Assembly: GCA_905221605.1 (NCBI GenBank)
Contig: CAJNDS010002745.1
Span: 1,017,203-1,081,202 of the forward strand
DNA: 64,000 bases
DNA from: Symbiodinium natans
Taxonomy: Eukaryota; Sar; Dinophyceae; Suessiales; Symbiodiniaceae
Direction: 5' to 3'
Part shown: one piece after another, positions 40,601 to 50,275 of the stretch
How the letters are laid out: the number at the start of each line of letters is the position of its first letter
Position numbering within the stretch: position 1 is the stretch's first letter
The notes under the pieces: model-generated
What the model was told of the DNA's origin: nothing
The model's input: only the letters and a program-made list of their open reading frames with translations
Databases searched by the model: none
Translations under genes and position numbers: made by a program

Positions 40601-42697
40601 AAAGAGCAAGGGATGGCTCAGTTATGGTTGGTTCGCTGGCGGTGGGCTCCACGGATGAGGTTTTACCTGGGCAAGGTGTTGCTGGACAGGTGAATGGATC
40701 TGAAAGCGCTCAAGTTCTTCCTGGGCATGAAGTGGCTGGACAGGAGACGGCGCTGGAAGGAGCAGTGCAAATTCCCGGCGAGGAGACTGACCAAAATGAA
40801 GGAGAAGGTGGGAGCAATGATCTCCGTGGTGATGATGCGAAGAATTTGGACGGTGGTTTGGTGAGGAGTGACCTTCAGCAATTGCTGGTTAAAGGCCTTC
40901 TGAATCGGATTTATTGGAAGGTGGCAGTTGGCAAGTTGCCGGTCGGGCAAAGAGACTGCCAAAAAGGGTCCAATAAGATGGATCGAAATTTGGTTATTAA
41001 CATGTCATCCGAGGGTGCAAGCGAACAGGATGAGAACCTGGCACTGGAGGACGATGCTGATCAGTCAATGGGTGACGGTGCGATGGTAGTTCTGGTGTAT
41101 GATCCAAGGACGCTGATTCAGTCGCCAACAACTGATTGGGTTATGCGTCGTGGTCTGACCGATCGTTCCATCTGGCCAGCAATGGCGTACACAGCACAGA
41201 GAATATGTGCTGAAATGGTTCAAGTGGATGAACTGAACGCCCAGTTGAATACTGGGAGACTCCTTTTTGAAAGGAGAGATCAAGGATATTATTGTGATTT
41301 GCATCATTCGTTCCATGACAATCCGTGCTTGCCGGTGGTGGGAAATTATCCTCTTTCGGTGATGGGTGCACTGCTTTCTCCTGGCCTGGAAAAGGAATTC
41401 AAGGATACTGGAAAGTTTGGAACTGCTATGGAGGCAATAGCCTATGATTGGAGTCGCAGTCCAGGCATGGAAGTTCATGTGGAACTTATGGCAAGGGTAG
41501 CCAATCTGGTCGCTCCATTCCTTAAACTTGGTGGCCAAGGAACAGTGGTGAATTCTGAGTTTCTCTGGCAGCACGGGAGGGACCAAATGATGGAGTTCCT
41601 CCAGGCAGCGACTTGCGCTGATCAATTGGAAGTTCTCTGGAGAAGAATGGACGACGATGCTGATGAAGAAGTGGATCCTACAGGAATGGTGCTGGAGATT
41701 TCCGATCAACAAGATGCGGTACTAGATCAAGGGAACAATGAATCCCTTATTCCCATTGAAGATGTTGGAGGTGAGACACTTGGTGACACTGGAAGGGATG
41801 GCAAAGCGCCAGAAGTCTCTCCAGAAGAGGAGACATCCAGTGGGTCGTCAAGACTGGCGGGCACAAGGATTTTCTTGTGGTCAGTGTACTCTCGTGTGGC
41901 TTCCAACTTCTCTACGCAGGACCGCACTACTGGGAAGATCTTTGACAGCACAAAAGGGTATCCTGGTGAAGGACCAAACAATGGTGACAATCCTTCCTCT
42001 AAGAGGAACTTACCCTGGATCTCTGAAGACTACCTCGACGAAGTGGTGTCAAAAAAGATGGAAAGGTCTTCAGATATGGATGGGCTGGAGGGGTCTGTTC
42101 CGGGAAGTGAGGGATCGTTGGAAAAGGTAGAGGTGGAGAATGTTACTGCCTCTAAAATTCTTATGGCTCTTTGGAAAAAGGGATCTAGAGCTGGGTATAG
42201 GAGGTTGTGTCGTTTGAACGTATCTGGATGCAAGGTTGGAACAATGAAGCGTCCAATCAAAAGGGTGCAGAAGATCGGCACTAGGAAAGCCCTCGTGAAG
42301 AAGTTCAATGTTTTTGGATCGTCTCAGCATGGCTCAGGAGTTGGCGGAAAACCAATCATGAAGGTGGTAGGACCAAGGCCAGGTTTTCCAGCTGTACTCC
42401 AAGCACCAACTACTGATAGCACGTCGGGTGAAGGGAGCAGTCCCCAGGTACATGGCAATGTTCATGTAGAGCACAATCGCCCTATGGACCGGTATGAGGC
42501 AGAGCGCTTGGAGAAGAGGAAGAAGGGCTTCTGCTATTGGTTCAGCAAGGGGAAAGATCGCTGCAAATTTGGTGAAGACTGCAAATTCATCCATTCAGAA
42601 GATGATGTGGTGCTACATTCGTATTGGTGCAAATACTATGTGGCAGGGAGAGACTGTTTCGCTGGAAAGGATTGTGCGTTCTCGCATGATGCAACTG
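40540..42697 (+). CDS. Cargo segment 6: unknown globular region, CCCH fingers 4 and 5
   Basis: About 700 codons. Residues coded at 41070-41660 form a folded-looking region (DWVMRRGLTDRSIWPAMAYT; GRLLFERRDQGYYCDLHHSF; NYPLSVMGALLSPGLEKEFK) that I cannot assign. It is followed by an acidic linker, a basic patch (KRPIKRVQKIGTRKALVKKF) and fingers 4 (42532-42594, C-x9-C-x5-C-x3-H) and 5 (42628-42687, C-x8-C-x5-C-x3-H). The frame is lost between fingers 5 and 6. Confidence 0.7.
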
Positions 42698-43763
42698 GTG
42701 TGAGGTGTTTGCTCGGTCTGGGAAGTGTCGTTATGGTGACAGGTGTGTCTTCGAGCATGGTGTTCCGCTGGATGAACAGAGGCCAAGGTCTCCAAGGACG
42801 CCCCCAAGGGATGGTCCAAGGAGAAGTTCTGGTGCAAATGGTGGAGAAAAGGAGATCTCTCCTGAACAGTTCGATGATGGTGAGGAGTATTCCATGACCT
42901 ATGACGATGACACCAAAATGTCGGAACTGTTGATGGAAGCGATTTCAATTCTTTCGAATGGTAAACCAGACTTGGCTCGAGCAGAGGCGGACCCACTGTT
43001 CAAACTCCTGAAGTTCAAGGGAGACGCTGACCAGATGGATAGAGAATGGGTTTCGTGGACCGACGAGATGTTGTCCGTGCTGGAACTTCACGAAGTAGTG
43101 AAGTCGTATGACGTTTCGCTCGAGGAGGTGGAAGAATGGGTCAATGACCTGAGGATATGGTTCGAGCGAGCCAACTTGGAAGAAGAAAAAGATCCCAAAA
43201 GGGGCAAGAAGAGGTCCCTGGAAAGGGAGTCCAGCAAAGATATTCCTGCCGAGAAGGAGGTGGTTGAGACTTCTGAGACGGAAGTTATCGTTGAGGAGGA
43301 GGCAAAAAAGGTTAAAAAGAAGAGGAAACCTGTGGTTATCGAAGATCCTTATACTCTCCTGGTTCCAAAGCCGAAGAAGATGCCGGCGACCATTGAGAAG
43401 AGTGGATCATCAACCAATGCGGCGGTTTCTGTAGGGGAAAAAGCCTCGAGAATGCGCGCAAAGTCAATCGTCGGTGGAAAGGCGAAGAAGAAGGAGAAAA
43501 GTCAGAGTCCCAAAAAGGGAGAAGTGGTGGTGGTGAAAGGTCCTGAAGAAAAGGATCGTCCTCCTGATGTGGATGAGCAAGCGTCGGCAGCTGTGAGTGC
43601 AGAGCTGGGTCAACCTTGCCAAGCGATTGAGGACGCGAAAAGAGAAGGACTGGTATCCTCAATTCAAAGGGGCGTACAGGATCCTGTTCTTACAGTTTCA
43701 GACCTGGAGTATATTCTGCTGCAACTTCACCTCAAGATTGCCAACAATCGGAAAAAGAAGTGA
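42690..43763 (+). CDS. Cargo segment 7: CCCH finger 6 and Lys-rich C-terminus
   Basis: Finger 6 is CEVFARSGKCRYGDRCVFEH (42699-42758, C-x8-C-x5-C-x3-H) and begins right after an in-frame TGA at 42687, so it needs the frame change from segment 6. An acidic helical region (MDREWVSWTDEMLSVLELHE), Lys-rich NLS-like stretches (KKVKKKRKP) and a final helix before NNRKKK-TGA at 43761 follow. Confidence 0.72.
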   Translation, partial: CNWCEVFARSGKCRYGDRCVFEHGVPLDEQRPRSPRTPPRDGPRRSSGANGGEKEISPEQFDDGEEYSMTYDDDTKMSELLMEAISILSNGKPDLARAEADPLFKLLKFKGDADQMDREWVSWTDEMLSVLELHEVVKSYDVSLEEVEEWVNDLRIWFERANLEEEKDPKRGKKRSLERESSKDIPAEKEVVETSETEVIVEEEAKKVKKKRKPVVIEDPYTLLVPKPKKMPATIEKSGSSTNAAVSVGEKASRMRAKSIVGGKAKKKEKSQSPKKGEVVVVKGPEEKDRPPDVDEQASAAVSAELGQPCQAIEDAKREGLVSSIQRGVQDPVLTVSDLEYILLQLHLKIANNRKKK

Positions 43764-44121
43764 TTGGATGGTATGGATGAAGGGATGGTTTTTCTCTTTC
43801 TGGAGACAGGTGCGCTGGAACAGCCAATGTGCCGACAAATGTGGTGGTTACTATTAAGGGTATGGAAATCCCTGATAGTAGAAGTCAGTAGCTTTTCGCG
43901 TGGCGAAGACCACGGTTTGTGGTTGAAGAAGGCCAAGGAGTCTTCAGTGATGAGAGGATCATGGTGAAAAGATTCTCTATGGTTAGTGGATTTGGCCAAT
44001 GAGCTATAATTTCGTCCTGGTAGACGTTAAACCATATTGTGCATGTCAAGCAGCAGGCTACTGCCCTAATGGCAGTTTTTGGCCAAAGAATCTGCACCTC
44101 CAATGTGTCCTAGGAAATCCT
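43764..44121 (+). other. 3' untranslated part of the LTR element
   Basis: About 360 bp without a good plus-strand frame. A perfect 9-bp inverted repeat GTCCTAGGA-AA-TCCTAGGAC (44107-44126) lies at its end, just before and overlapping the purine tract. Confidence 0.6.
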
Positions 44122-44134
44122 AGGACAGGGGGAG
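44122..44134 (+). promoter_or_regulatory. Polypurine tract
   Basis: AGGACAGGGGGAG directly precedes the 3' LTR, with one C in 13. This is the expected site for plus-strand priming. Confidence 0.7.
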
Positions 44135-44357
44135 TGCGGAGCTGCAACTGGTATTGTAGAAAGAAGTTAGTGTTGGAAGTTGAAAGGGTTAATAAACCCG
44201 GAAATCATGTTTATGGCTCAAGACTGGGCCATGTGCCTGGTAGTAAAAGGTGAGTGCCCTGTGGTTTGGGTTTGTTGTGTGGTTGATCCAGGGAAATCAA
44301 GGGATTCTGTTGGGGTTGACTTTTCGGTTTCTCGTCCCCCTTCGGGTTCCCCCCGTA
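44135..44357 (+). repeat. 3' LTR (223 bp)
   Basis: Starts TGCGGAGCTGCAACTGG and ends CCCCCCGTA directly before CCCTAAACCCC. One base differs from the 5' LTR (G at 44209). Confidence 0.92.
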
Positions 44358-44362
44358 CCCTA
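44358..44362 (+). other. Target-site duplication, right copy (CCCTA)
   Basis: Identical to 35655-35659. Confidence 0.85.
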
Positions 44363-44369
44363 AACCCCA

Positions 44370-45030
44370 AAAGAACCCTCAACCCTGCACCCTGCACCCT
44401 AAACCCTCTAAGCCCCAAACCCTAAATCCTAAACCCTAAATCCTAAACTCCAAACCCCTGTCCAGGACTCTTCAAGAGGTCCGCGGGCATGACGCCATTC
44501 AGATCACGCTGCGCCGGATCCGCGCGCGCAAGCAGCCTAAAAGCTTGGTTTGGGGTTTAGGGTTTAGGGTTGAGGGTTTAGGGTTTCGGATTTAGGGGTT
44601 TCGGGTTTAGGGTTTACGGGTTTAGGGGTCGGGGGTTGGCTTTTGGCATCTTGAGGGATAGGGTTTGGTGCTTCCCCAAGCTTGCGAAGTGAGAGGGGCC
44701 GATTCAGCTGGGTTTCTACTACCACCATGCAAGGAATGTCAGGGCCTAGGGTTCAGGGCAGAGGGCTTAAGGTTTGGGATTTGCCTTGACGTAGGGCTTC
44801 AGGGGGTTTAGGGCGCAATGGTTGGCTTTGTGGGCGTTGGCTTCCATCAGCTAGATGGCCTTGAAGCTTTTCCCCTTTAAGGCCTCCTAAACCTCCTAAG
44901 CCCAAAACCCTAAACCCTAAACCCTACTTAACAAGCTCGGCCCTTAAACCCTAAACCCTCACCTGCTGAACCCTCGAACCCTAAACCCGAAAGAAACCCT
45001 CCCTAAAACTGGAAAACCCAAGGGTTCTGT
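44370..45030. repeat. Telomere mosaic
   Basis: Degenerate C-strand copies, then an island at 44480-44545 with plus frame RGHDAIQITLRRIRARKQPK, then G-strand copies at 44550-44630. The unique stretch 44640-44890 has no convincing frame. Confidence 0.7.
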
Positions 45031-45514
45031 GCCCCTAAACCCCTAAACCCCTAAACCCCTAAACCCCTAAACCCCTAAACCCCTAAACCCCTACACCCCT
45101 AAACCACTGCCTAAACCCCTAAACCCTAACCCCTGAACCCCTGCCTAAACCCCTAAACCCCTAAACCCCTAAACCCCTAAACCCCTAAACCCCTAAACCC
45201 CTAAACCCCTAAACCCCTAAACCCCTAAACCCCTAAACCCTACCGCCTAATCCCCTGAACCCTAACCCCTAAACCCCTAAACCCCTAAACCCCTAAACAC
45301 CCCTAAACCACTGCCTAAACCCCTAAACCCTAACCCCTGAACCCCTGCCTAAACCCCTAAACCCCTAAACCCCTAAACCCCTAAACCCCTAAACCCCTAA
45401 ACCCCTAAACCCCTAAACCCCTAAACCCCTAAACCCCTAAACCCTACCGCCTAATCCCCTGAACCCTAACCCCTAAACCCCTAAACCCCTAAACCCCTAA
45501 ATCCCTGAACCCCT
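45031..45514 (-). repeat. (CCCCTAAA)n with a 204-bp higher-order repeat
   Basis: An 8-bp variant array. Landmarks AAACCACTGCC (45101, 45305) and TACCGCCTAATCCCC (45241, 45445) recur at exactly 204 bp, so a block of about 25 units was duplicated as a whole. Confidence 0.95.
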
Positions 45515-45579
45515 AAATTCGACACGTTTGCTGCCAAGCCACAGAAGCCTTGCAACCATGGGTGACAAGGAGTTCACCT

Positions 45580-45870
45580 AAAGGTTGGGTTTAGGGTTTT
45601 GGGCTTAGGTTTTAGGGTTTAGGGTTTCGGGTTTAGGGTTTCGGGTTTAGGGTTTAGGTTTTTGGGCTTAGGGTTTAAGGTTTTGGGTTTTGGGAATTCG
45701 GGCTTAGGGTTTAGGGCTTGGGGTTTAAGGTTTAGGGTTTAGGGTTTGGGGTTTAGGGTTTAGAGTTTAGGGTTTAGGGTTTAGGGTTTAGGGTTTCGGG
45801 TTTCGGGTTTAGGTTCAGAGTTTACGGTATGAGGTGTAGGGGCTTGGGGAAGTTTAGGGTTAGGCTCCAG
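45580..45870 (+). repeat. Degenerate TTTAGGG / TTTCGGG tract
   Basis: A G-strand tract with many variants. No gene. Confidence 0.85.
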
Positions 45871-46131
45871 AATACAGCCACCCCAACCCCTAAACCCCGA
45901 ACTCCCAAACAAAAAGGTCCTCGGCTCTCTCAGCTCTCCGAACTCGAAAAAAGTTTAGGGTTTAGGGTTTAGGGTTTAGGGTTTAGGGTTTAGGGTTTAG
46001 GGTTTAGGGTATTCAGGATTCCGTTAGACCAAAGCAATTTGCAAAATGAGGTTGTAAACTCTGGTGTTCGTGTACCAGCTGACTGACAGAAGACGCTGCC
46101 GCTCCTCACAGCTCAACTAGCCCCAAATGCT

Positions 46132-46261
46132 TCAAAGTACTTCAGTCTGCCAGAGATCCTCCAGATGTTGCTGCGCAATGAGGTTGTCCAACTCAGAAGC
46201 AGCGGTGCTGTGACTGTCAGTCTCGCTCATGCGGCACAAGGATTTTTTGTGCTGTGGGTTT
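46132..46261 (-). CDS. Hypothetical protein, C-terminal exon-like piece
   Basis: Reading the minus strand, CCTTGGCAG (acceptor-like) precedes an open frame HKKSLCRMSETDSHSTAASE then LDNLIAQQHLEDLWQTEVL and a TGA at 46132. Acidic, helix-like, with a clear stop. Family unknown. Upstream the frame runs into telomere-derived codons. Confidence 0.42.
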
Positions 46262-46319
46262 CTGCCAAGGCCCCCAGGCCCTGAACCCTGAATCCGCAAG
46301 AACTCTAAGGGAAGCCGCA

Positions 46320-46395
46320 TGGTCCTAAACCCTAAACCCTAAACCCTAAACCCTACACCCTAAACCCTAAACCCTAAACCCTAAACCCTAAACCC
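46320..46395 (-). repeat. (CCCTAAA)n array
   Basis: About 10 units. Further C-strand copies at 46515-46545, 46620-46665 and 46690-46798 (about 15 units). Confidence 0.95.
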
Positions 46396-46803
46396 TTTCT
46401 GCCTTTCTACGGTTCCTTAGCTTCTTGGGCGGGTTCTCAACTCTGGGCCCTTTGAGCTTTAGAGGGTCCCCGCTGAAGGGCCCATCTTCAGGAACCTTGT
46501 GAACACTTCAAGGAAACCCTAAACCCCAAACCCTAAACCCTAAACCTTGAACCCTTTCGTTCATCAGGGGATCCCAGAAACGACTTCTTGACTTCTTGAA
46601 AGTCAGAATCCCCGTGCCGAAAACCCTAAACCCTAAACCCTAAACTCTAAACCCTAAACCCCAGACCCGAACCCGAAACAAACCCCAAACCCTAAACCCC
46701 AAGCCCTAAACCCTAAACCCTAAACCCTAAACCCTAAACCCTAAACCCTAAACCCTAAACCCTAAACCCTAAACCCTAAACCCTAAACCCTAAACCCTGG
46801 CCT

Positions 46804-46880
46804 GGAGCACTGCGAGGTGGAGCGGGCTGCGACCCTCCTCGTTCACACCATTCGGGCTGCACCTGCCTTGTCAAGGGAAG
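46804..46880 (+). other. Exon-like island
   Basis: The plus frame LEHCEVERAATLLVHTIRAA then PALSRE is open and helix-like. C-strand array left, TTTAGGC array right. Confidence 0.35.
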
Positions 46881-47131
46881 CTTTAGGCTTTAGGCTTTAG
46901 GCTTTAGGCTTTAGGCTTTAGGCTTTAGGCTTTAGGCTTTGGGCTTTAGGCATAAGGCTTTAGGCTTTAGGCTTAAGGCTTTAGGCTTTAGGCTTTGGGC
47001 TTTAGGCTTTAGGCTTTAGGCTTTGGGCTTTAGGCTTTAGGCTTTAGGCTTTAGGCTTTAGGCTTTAGGCTTTAGGCTTTAGGCTTTAGGCTTTAGGCTT
47101 TAGGCTTTAGGCTTTAGGCTTTAGGCTTTAG
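46880..47131 (+). repeat. (TTTAGGC)n variant array, about 36 units
   Basis: 250 bp of almost pure TTTAGGC with a few TTTGGGC and one ATAAGGC unit. It switches sharply to TTTAGGG at 47132. Confidence 0.96.
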
Positions 47132-47535
47132 GGTTTAGGGTTTAGAGGGTTTAGGGTTTAGGGTTCAGGGTTTGATTCGGGGTACGGGTTTCGGGGTTGT
47201 GGGGATTCATGCTTGTGGTTTGGGGCCTGGGGTTGTCTGAGGGTTTAGGGGTACCATGGGCATCCTACACCGACCCCCTTTCTCAGGCTTGAAACGTTTC
47301 GGGCTGAAAGCCTGCTGTTGCTGTGACTGCTTCTGAATGCTAGGTTCAGGGTTCAGGGTGTATGGTTCATGGTCTAGGGCTCAGGGTTCATGGTTAGTGA
47401 CGCTAGATAGGAGTTCTTGTGAAGTTTCGTGTGGCAGGCTATGGGAAGTTCCAGTCTAGGGTTGAGGGTTTCGGGTTTACTTCAGAACCCTGTAAAGGAA
47501 GCAAGGGACCATACTAAGAGCCCATGAAACTACCC

Positions 47536-48114
47536 GGAACACGGGCCACAGATTGCCGTGGTGTTTGGGTGTACGAAAACGTACGTTTTACCTGGGTGTT
47601 GGCAGGATTCCAAAAACAGCAAGTTTAAAAAGCAGTAAATAAACTACTTCGATTTATACTCAATTTGGGGCTTTGGGGTTAATTGACATCGTACTTCAGC
47701 GTCGACTTTTTGTCTGCTGGCATTCCCCTGCTGGATCAGAGTACTTTGCACAAATGCTGAAAGAACTGCATAGGAGTGCAAGACCCGAGATGGCTTCTGT
47801 ACATCCCCTTCTTGTTCCACATCCTTGTGCAGCCTGTTGTACAAAGAGGCGAAAACCCTGTAAATACCAGCGTTTTGGGCATAAACCGCTCGAAACACCA
47901 GTGTTTTGGGCATGGTCGCGAAAGGCATGGACGCTTGTGACAGAAAACGCTGTAAATGCCAGTGTTTTGGCATGGACGTAATATGAATGACGTTCTTATC
48001 CCCCCACCCCCCCAACACCCCCCCCCCCCCATAGGCCCTGAAATGCCGGAAACCTCGCGGGCGGACAGGCCATAGATTGCCGAAAACCTCGCGGCAATCT
48101 ACGGCCCGTGTTCC
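47536..48114. mobile_element. 579-bp element with 23-bp terminal inverted repeats
   Basis: The left end (47536-47558), GGAACACGGGCC...GATTGCCG, is matched in inverse by the right end (48092-48114) at 21 of 23 positions. A nested inverted copy, GGCCATAGATTGCCG at 48069-48083, pairs with the right end too. Inside, the motif GTAAATGCCAGTGTTTTGGC recurs about three times. Minus frames there (for example 47644-48018, MPKTLVFRAV-type) are repeat-derived. No transposase seen. Confidence 0.65.
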
Positions 48115-48202
48115 AACTATCCTTAGACTACTGGCCGCGAATGACCCCTGCGCCCTCGGTAGTATAGGGACAGCAACTCGAAAAGAACCAGTCGCAATCG
48201 TT

Positions 48203-48391
48203 TCATTCTGATAGCCTGGCCAAGTTTCTGAGAAGCAGCATGACAGTGCCCACAGCAGACAACAGCTTCAGAAGCAAGCTGCGCAAGGCGACGCACACAC
48301 ATTCCCGATCAGGCAAGTGGCAGCCAAAGTCGTGGATGGCAAACAGAATGTACGCCATGAAAACTGAGGTGCTGCAGGCGCGCGCGCGCAC
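48203..48391 (-). other. Possible membrane-protein C-terminus
   Basis: The minus frame ends in TGA at 48203 and contains FMAYILFAIHDFGCHLPDRE and a hydrophobic segment LLLKLLSAVGTVMLLL. No family assigned. Starts in a GCGCGC run. Confidence 0.33.
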
Positions 48392-48834
48392 GGAACCATT
48401 GTGTCTGCGCTGATGGGGCTTGTCCTGAAACCCTAAACCCTAAACCCCGAACCCTGAACCCTGAACCCTGAACCCTGAACCCAACCCAAAATATGACCTA
48501 CCCTCATGACGCTCCGTAAAGGAATGCGAGGACTCTCTGAGAGTAAGGGGTTTAGGGTCTAGGGTTTAGGAAACCAATAGAACCATCACTCAACGCTAAA
48601 CCCCCAAGACCCTGAAAGACCTGAACCCCAAAATCTCTCAAAGCTAGTCCTACACCCTAAACCCTCAACCCAACACCCTCCTATTTCCCTGAAACCCTAA
48701 ACCCCTAAACCCCCAAAAACCCTAGGCTCCCAACGCAAAACACCTAGAACCCTAGACCCTAAACCCGAAACCCTAAAACCCTAAACCCTACACCCGAAAC
48801 CCAAAACCCTAAACCCTAAAAACCCCTAAAACCT

Positions 48835-48903
48835 CTGGGGCCTTCCAGGAGCAGCTTCACCAGGTCCAGGCGCCCGCCCGACTCTAGAGCCACGTGGAGC
48901 AAG
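48835..48903 (-). CDS. Ankyrin-repeat exon-like piece
   Basis: The minus frame GLLHVALESGGRLDLVKLLL + EG matches the ankyrin helix-turn-helix pattern (xLHxAxxxGxxxxVxLLLxxG). The piece follows CCCTAG|GC and runs toward a GTTTTAG telomere-like donor. Ankyrin repeats mediate protein-protein contacts. Isolated between arrays, so either one exon of a split gene or a gene fragment. Confidence 0.45.
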
Positions 48904-48904
48904 C

Positions 48905-48990
48905 CTAGGGTTTAGGGTTTAGGGTTTAGGGTTTAGGTTTTAGGGTTTAGGGTTTAGGGTTTAGGGTTTAGGGTTTAGGGTTTATGATTT
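48905..48990 (+). repeat. (TTTAGGG)n array
   Basis: About 12 units. At 49011-49045 follows a GC-rich hairpin (GCGCGCCCGGGTGT, 3-nt loop, imperfect complement). Confidence 0.93.
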
Positions 48991-49089
48991 AGGGTGTGTC
49001 AGGGGAGGGTGCGCGCCCGGGTGTCAAACACCCCGGGCCGCGCGCTCGCGTTGCCCGTCAACCCACCCCGGCCACCCAAACTATACTCT

Positions 49090-50060
49090 ATTAGGGTTTA
49101 GGGTTTATGGAATTTATTTTCTTGTGCTCTGATCCTTGCTTTGATGTTTTTAAAGTTGCGCTGTTTGGGTTTAAGCTGGGGTTGGGGGTAGCCTCGGCCC
49201 TTTTCGGGCCTTCGGCGTGTCAGGGCCCGTAGAGGCCCTTATTTATTTGAAGGTCAGGCAAACCCTTTGTGCCTGCTCCTGGATTCCCCTTCTTTGAGGG
49301 CCCCTCAATTAAGCCTTTTGGTGGCTCTTGGGGCCTTTTGGGGGGTGTTGGGGGGCTTTCCTGGCCCTTCTGGGGTAAAATGAAGGAAAAAACCATCGAT
49401 TAAAATCGCATTTTTCCTTGCGGGTACGGGCATCCTGGGTCCCCCTTCTTTCAGGGGCCTTTTGAAGCCTTTTGAAGCCTTTTGGTGGCTCTTGGGGTCT
49501 GTCGGGGCCTTGTTCGGACCTTCGGCGTGTCAGACGCCGTAGAGGCTTCAGGGAACCTATTAGTTTTTTTCGCCAATGCTGGGGTTCGGGGTAGCCTCGG
49601 CCCTTTTCGGGCCTTCGGCACGTTAGGGCCCGTAGAGGCCCTTATTTGCTTGAAGGGTTTTGCGGTGTTAGGGTTTAAGCTGGGGTTCGGGGTAGCCTCG
49701 GCCCTTTTCGGGCCTTCGGCACGTCAGGGCCCGTAGAGGCCCTTGCTGATTTGGGGGCTTCCTGGGGCTTTCCTGGTCTTTTGGGGTGAAATGGAGGGGT
49801 GCCCAAAGCCATCGATTTCAGTACTAAAAAACAACATTTTTCATTGCGGGCAGAGGTGCCTGAAACCATCGTTTTCAATATTCAAAAATCGCATTTGTCA
49901 TTGTGGGCACGGACAAATCTTGTGGTCCCCCTTCTTTTAGGGGGCCTTTTGAAGCTTTTGAAGCCTTTTTGGTGGCTCTTGGCGCCTCTTGGGGGCTTCT
50001 GGGCTTTCCTGGCGCTTCTGGTGTAAAATCCGCTTTAAAAAAACATTTTTGATTGATGTA
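49090..50060. repeat. Diverged direct repeats (GGTAGCCTCGGCCCTTTTCG family)
   Basis: A block of about 75 bp containing GTAGCCTCGGCCCTTTTCGG and CAGGGCCCGTAGAGGCCCTT occurs at about 49186, 49589 and 49690, with a partial at 49497. Between these, segments such as CCCCCTTCTTT...GGGGCC and GTAAAAT...CATTTTT recur. GGCCCTTTTCGGGCC in each copy is a hairpin. Frames across it are not protein-like. Confidence 0.75.
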
Positions 50061-50275
50061 CGGCCCTCTTCGCCCGGTAGCCCTTTGGCTTCCTCTAGCC
50101 CTTCCAGGTCCCGGGGCCCTTGTTCTTGGCTCGGCAGGCCCTTGGTCCGGGGAACCCTTGCCCGAGCAGCCTTGCCCTTGGTTGGGGGGCCTGGACCCGA
50201 ACCCCTCCGGCCCTTGACCCTGAGGGCCCTTGGCCAGGGGGCCCCAAAACCCTGAACCACGTCCAGAGGAAAAGG
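50060..50275. other. Pyrimidine-rich unique stretch
   Basis: GC-rich with many CCCTTG and GGCCCTTGG repeats. Open frames exist but have Pro/Ala/Leu composition expected from the base composition. No gene called. Confidence 0.5.

Larger units (their letters stand above)
35948..43763 (+). pseudogene. Cargo reading frame of the LTR element, broken by six frame changes
   Basis: One continuous protein-like reading path runs from the ATG at 35948 (GAAGCCATGG, good start context, 65 nt after the LTR) to TGA at 43761. It has to change frame six times: near 36880, 37290, 37758, 38981, 40525-40600 and 42697. At least three changes fall on homopolymers (C4 at 36878, A7 at 37755, G4 at 38980). Domain order: WW-like, Glu/Val-rich acidic linkers, S1-like, Trp-rich, CCCH 1-3, basic SR-like region, unknown globular region, CCCH 4-6, Lys-rich tail. 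The role is probably RNA binding and packaging (Gag-like), by inference. Either the copy is decayed, or the assembly has homopolymer errors, or frameshifting is programmed. Confidence 0.7.
35660..44357 (+). mobile_element. Non-autonomous LTR retroelement with CCCH/S1/WW cargo
   Basis: An 8698-bp element with 223-bp direct LTRs (TG...TA ends, one mismatch), a 5-bp target duplication, a primer site touching the 5' LTR and a purine tract touching the 3' LTR. These features define an LTR retrotransposon. The 5-bp duplication and the internal tRNA-iMet primer type are known from Ty1/copia elements. The interior codes on the plus strand for about 2600 residues in seven frame-shifted segments. I find no reverse transcriptase (YxDD), integrase (HHCC, DDE) or aspartic protease motif. 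It would therefore need a helper. The near-identical LTRs imply recent insertion. Confidence 0.88.

Noticed and set aside
45031-45514. CRISPR-like array
   Set aside because: Units of 7-9 bp without spacers are simple tandem repeats. No array of spaced direct repeats exists here.
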